64,000 nt of DNA, from contig NC_092580.1 of NCBI RefSeq assembly GCF_037975245.1, forward strand, positions 12,989,501 through 13,053,500, written 5' to 3'. The DNA is from Apostichopus japonicus (Eukaryota; Echinodermata; Holothuroidea; Aspidochirotida; Stichopodidae). Positions within the stretch are counted from its first letter, which is position 1; the number at the start of each line of letters is the position of its first letter. The position numbers and the translations under genes were made by a program. A model generated the notes under the pieces. It saw nothing but the letters and a program-made list of their open reading frames with translations. It did not search any database and had not been told where the DNA came from. Shown here piece by piece: positions 60,757 through 64,000 of the stretch.

Positions 60757-61898
60757 ATGGATGTGAGCACATATTTCTTTAGTTTAATTCTGTTTGAATT
60801 TGAAACGATATCATTTGTTCTAGGTGATTCGTTAATGGAGGATGAGCGATCTATATTTTCAAGAAACGTTAACAACAATTTGTCTAACTTTGACGTCTAT
60901 ATAGAAAGAGGACGAGACCTTGATTTTAATTACGAAAATTTGACTCTAGCCGCTGCATGGAATAACGATAACGAGTCATCGATCGAGAGTAAAAAATGGC
61001 TTCGTGAAAAAACGTTTCAATTTGGCGAAGGAAAAGACGAAGACCGAAATAGGAGATTTCAAACTTTGGAAAGTGTCGAGAGATCGAATAACCGACAGTT
61101 ACGACGAGACGAAACACGTAAGACAGTTACGACGAGACGAAACACGTAAATCGCCTTTCAATCTGATAATACGGTTATCCGTCGGTTGTACGGGTACTCT
61201 GGTGACCACTCGGCACGTCCTCACCGCCGCGCATTGCGTCCACAACGGTACCAACTGACCATCAACCAGAGAAATTTCCGTGTCGAGATCCCGTCGCAGA
61301 ACGGGCGAACGTCCGAATACTTCGCGACCGAAATTCGGCTGCCTCGTAAATGGCGAACAATCAGACCTATTCCAGATTCCGTGCACGGTATGACTTCTCC
61401 ATCATAACTTTAAGTCATCGCATTCCGTCCTACATGAATAGACCACGTGTCATGATTTCACATACTAACGTAGGTACTTCCCATCACCACGACGTGATAC
61501 AATTCGCAGGCTTTCCGACGGGAGTACCCAGCACTATGTGGCGTACCGTATGCAGTTTTCGCGGGGCCCGATACATTCAGGAGGGGAACGTGCTCCATCT
61601 GAGACGTTGCAGTGCGTCTCCCGGGTATTCGGGGGCAGGGATATTCAGGGTATCACAAAGGAACAAAGTGCAACTGGTAGGGGTGGTATCTCATCTATTA
61701 CAGAAGAAAAACAATGGCCAAAAAATTAACTATATTGTAGTCTCGACATTCACCAGAAAGAAAACAGCTTTATTGTGTTCTATGATGAACGGAGAATCGC
61801 ATTGGAACCACTTCTGTGGGGCATCTACTCGGCAGCGAGCATCGGATGCTGTAGGCGGCGTACCTTATGTGGTATTTCAGTTATCGAACCGTAACTGA
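60757..61898 (+). pseudogene. PRSS23-like: PRSS23/PRSS35-like serine protease, frame-broken
   Basis: An intronless secreted-protease-like gene. Frame 1 (from ATG 60757, or 60835 after a possible acceptor TTCTAG at 60818-60823) gives a weak hydrophobic leader and an acidic/basic pro-region to RQLRRDETRK. The next frame holds LSVGCTGTLVTTRHVLTAAH (catalytic His) to 61255. Another holds LTINQRNFRVEIPSQNGRTS to about 61340. The last holds RYDFSIITL (catalytic Asp) and CSASPGYSGAGIF (catalytic Ser), ending at a stop at 61896-61898. This order and the TAAHC, YD(Y/F) and GxSGxG contexts match PRSS23/35. Breaks: a 28-bp tandem duplication (61094-61121, 61122-61149) and two single-base losses near 61250 and 61340. 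All triad residues survive, so the damage is recent or partly an assembly artefact. Confidence 0.8.
61094..61149. repeat. 28-bp tandem duplication inside the protease gene
   Basis: GACAGTTACGACGAGACGAA plus ACACGTAA occurs twice without a spacer. As 28 is not a multiple of three it moves the frame by one. Confidence 0.97.
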
Positions 61899-62566
61899 GT
61901 CACCGTCACCGAACGTGTCGCTAAAAATTATTTGTCGTTGGAAAAATCACAATAAGAGGTGGAGTGACAAAAAATGAAGAACTAGTTACTCATCTGGTTG
62001 TATCATTAAGGAATTTGAAAAATCTTCCAAAAGGGCTTTCAAAAGAAAGTCGTTTGCTGTGGCGATCGTCTGTATAGTAATACAGCACTCAATGTTAGCG
62101 CAGTGAGTCTAATGTTATTCCTATAATGTTTGCATTTAAAAAAGAATGTATACAATTAATACAAAGATCGTAACAATAGCTATAGGAAATATCATCCCCC
62201 AAAAATTTGTAAAATAAGTACTGAAAATTGCCTTCATGTTTTTTATCTTTTTATTATTTACGTTGTGGTGATTTAGGTTTATTTCTAGCAACTTTGGAGT
62301 CAATGTGATTAAGTTTAACTTTAAATAACGAAACTGATGCAGCCAAATACTGGAGAAATTAGTAGCCAAATTCTTGTACCGTGGACCATTGGATGTATCA
62401 TGAAGTGACGAAAATTAATAACTTATCAGTTGCATAAAAATGGAAATGTTATTCATTATCAAATATATAAGCAACATGCCTAACAAATGGTTTGAGTGTA
62501 TCTCCCGCCCTGCTCGCTAAATAGATTGGAATAGCCAATCCTTATAACCTACCGACCGATGTTTTA
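61899..62566. other. 3' flank of the protease pseudogene
   Basis: AT-rich, no gene recognised. Confidence 0.35.
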
Positions 62567-62757
<191 letters not shown>

Positions 62758-63746
62758 TGTAGTTTGGAATTTATTATACAAAAATATTAGTTAACCCACA
62801 CAATCAAAGTTTCTTTCGAAAATAAAAATAAAATCTCAACAGTGAGGTCTTATATTTGCATGAATATATGTATCCATTACTTTCACATTTGTACACTTAC
62901 GAAGAATCAGGTGGGGGGGGGGAGGGAGGGGTGAGTGATGGATTGTTATTTCATTTGGGCTATAATAATTAGCTATAGTAATCAACAACTCTGAAAACTT
63001 TGGATAAGACGTAAACGATGTTTAATTTGTTCATATGGAACTCTGTACTATGATTTTGTATTAAGTAAAGACAATCGACTGATTATTGTAATACCTATAT
63101 GCGGAAGCACTGCATCGGAAGAAACTATATATAGATATATTTATATATATAAATCAATCAAACGTACTCGTATTTTGTTTTCACCACGGGTGCAGGGAGT
63201 GGCTATTGTTTGTGATAGAGGAAGACAAGCATGTGGTTACTTTAGTAAATAATTTAAGGAGCAAAATATTGTCGTCTACTTATAAGTTAAAATTCTGATT
63301 TTTGACTATAAAAAAATCATTTAACTCTACTAAATAATTCATACTTTTTGTTGCTAAGCTATTACATTTTATTTTTTATGTTTTTGTTTTATTATTCATT
63401 TTATTTGTGTGGTTTACAAAATTTAGGAATAAACACATAAATCTGCCCACTCTTTATGCCACACTATACTTATCTGTATTCCAATTATTCTTATAGTATA
63501 AGTTAAAAACACTGACGTATTTGGAATGCTTTCGTTAGGAGTAAAACTAGGGGTATGTTCGCATGTATGAAAGTATGAATTTTCAATATATGTCATAGCG
63601 ATATTTACTGCGACAAGATAAAGCCCACGTATCTTTTACTAATATTTTGTTGATAATTATCTAGAGGCCTATAGAGGCCTATTAATACGCACATCGTGTT
63701 AGACAGACAATTAAACAGGTGGTATACTAAGGCGTATATAAATATG

Positions 63747-63748
<2 letters not shown>
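62758..63748. other. non-coding, nothing recognised
   Basis: AT-rich sequence with a G run near 62912. Confidence 0.35.

Positions 63749-63828
<80 letters not shown>
63749..63828. repeat. (TA)n microsatellite
   Basis: About 40 TA units. Confidence 0.97.
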
Positions 63829-63830
<2 letters not shown>

Positions 63831-64000
63831 AACTAGTGACATATTATATATACTCGTACTCACACTTAGTCACTTGTACCCATGCATGTACTTATACCAA
63901 GGTAGGCTTATTTTGTACTTACATACCAGGGGTGTGTTAGATAGATATATACAACGGTTTCGTTACACATCTATCATCTCTTCAATAGATACTTAAAATT

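Noticed and set aside
60411-60878. 155-codon minus-strand frame
   Set aside because: Lies over the 5' part of the protease gene and has no recognisable features.

Overview
This is eukaryotic, AT-rich, intron-bearing genomic DNA with many interspersed repeats and no bacterial-style operons. The multi-exon gene, the recurrent AGGCCTA-type words, the long G/C homopolymer runs and the hAT/MITE/SINE mix suggest a marine invertebrate deuterostome, most likely an echinoderm. The species cannot be fixed from the sequence alone.

Two protein-coding loci are well supported. (1) A plus-strand gene of 14 exons with coding parts from 10458 to 39886. All splice phases agree, and it encodes a 463-residue protein: a short N-terminus, one transmembrane helix, a degenerate PXK/Slowpoke-binding-protein (SLOB) type kinase-like domain, then a polyproline tract and a WH2-like tail. 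Three catalytic signatures are altered, so it is a pseudokinase. (2) At 60757-61898 (+) lies an intronless PRSS23/PRSS35-like trypsin-fold serine protease. It keeps the His/Asp/Ser triad but is broken by a 28-bp tandem duplication and two -1 frameshifts. A third, weaker candidate is an 87-residue two-helix membrane ORF at 646-909 (-).

Layout: 1-10.4 kb has the small membrane ORF, MITE-like elements with CAGTGGCGTA-type ends, a degenerate retroelement pol tail and a tRNA-derived SINE remnant. 10.4-39.9 kb is the pseudokinase gene. Its introns hold a non-autonomous hAT with perfect target duplication, minisatellites, hammerhead-like retroelement tails, a triple 255-bp repeat, and a SINE-like repeat combining tRNA-like boxes with a hammerhead ribozyme motif (32343-32752). 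A second hammerhead-like fold sits between (TA)n tracts at 38349-38411. 39.9-60.7 kb is gene-poor, with a 1.1-kb tandem duplication, a second copy of a TTAA-ended MITE, and a long-armed foldback around (TA)n. 60.7-64 kb holds the broken protease and more (TA)n.

The two loci have no evident functional link. The most unusual content is RNA-level: two hammerhead-like folds plus four copies of a related motif.
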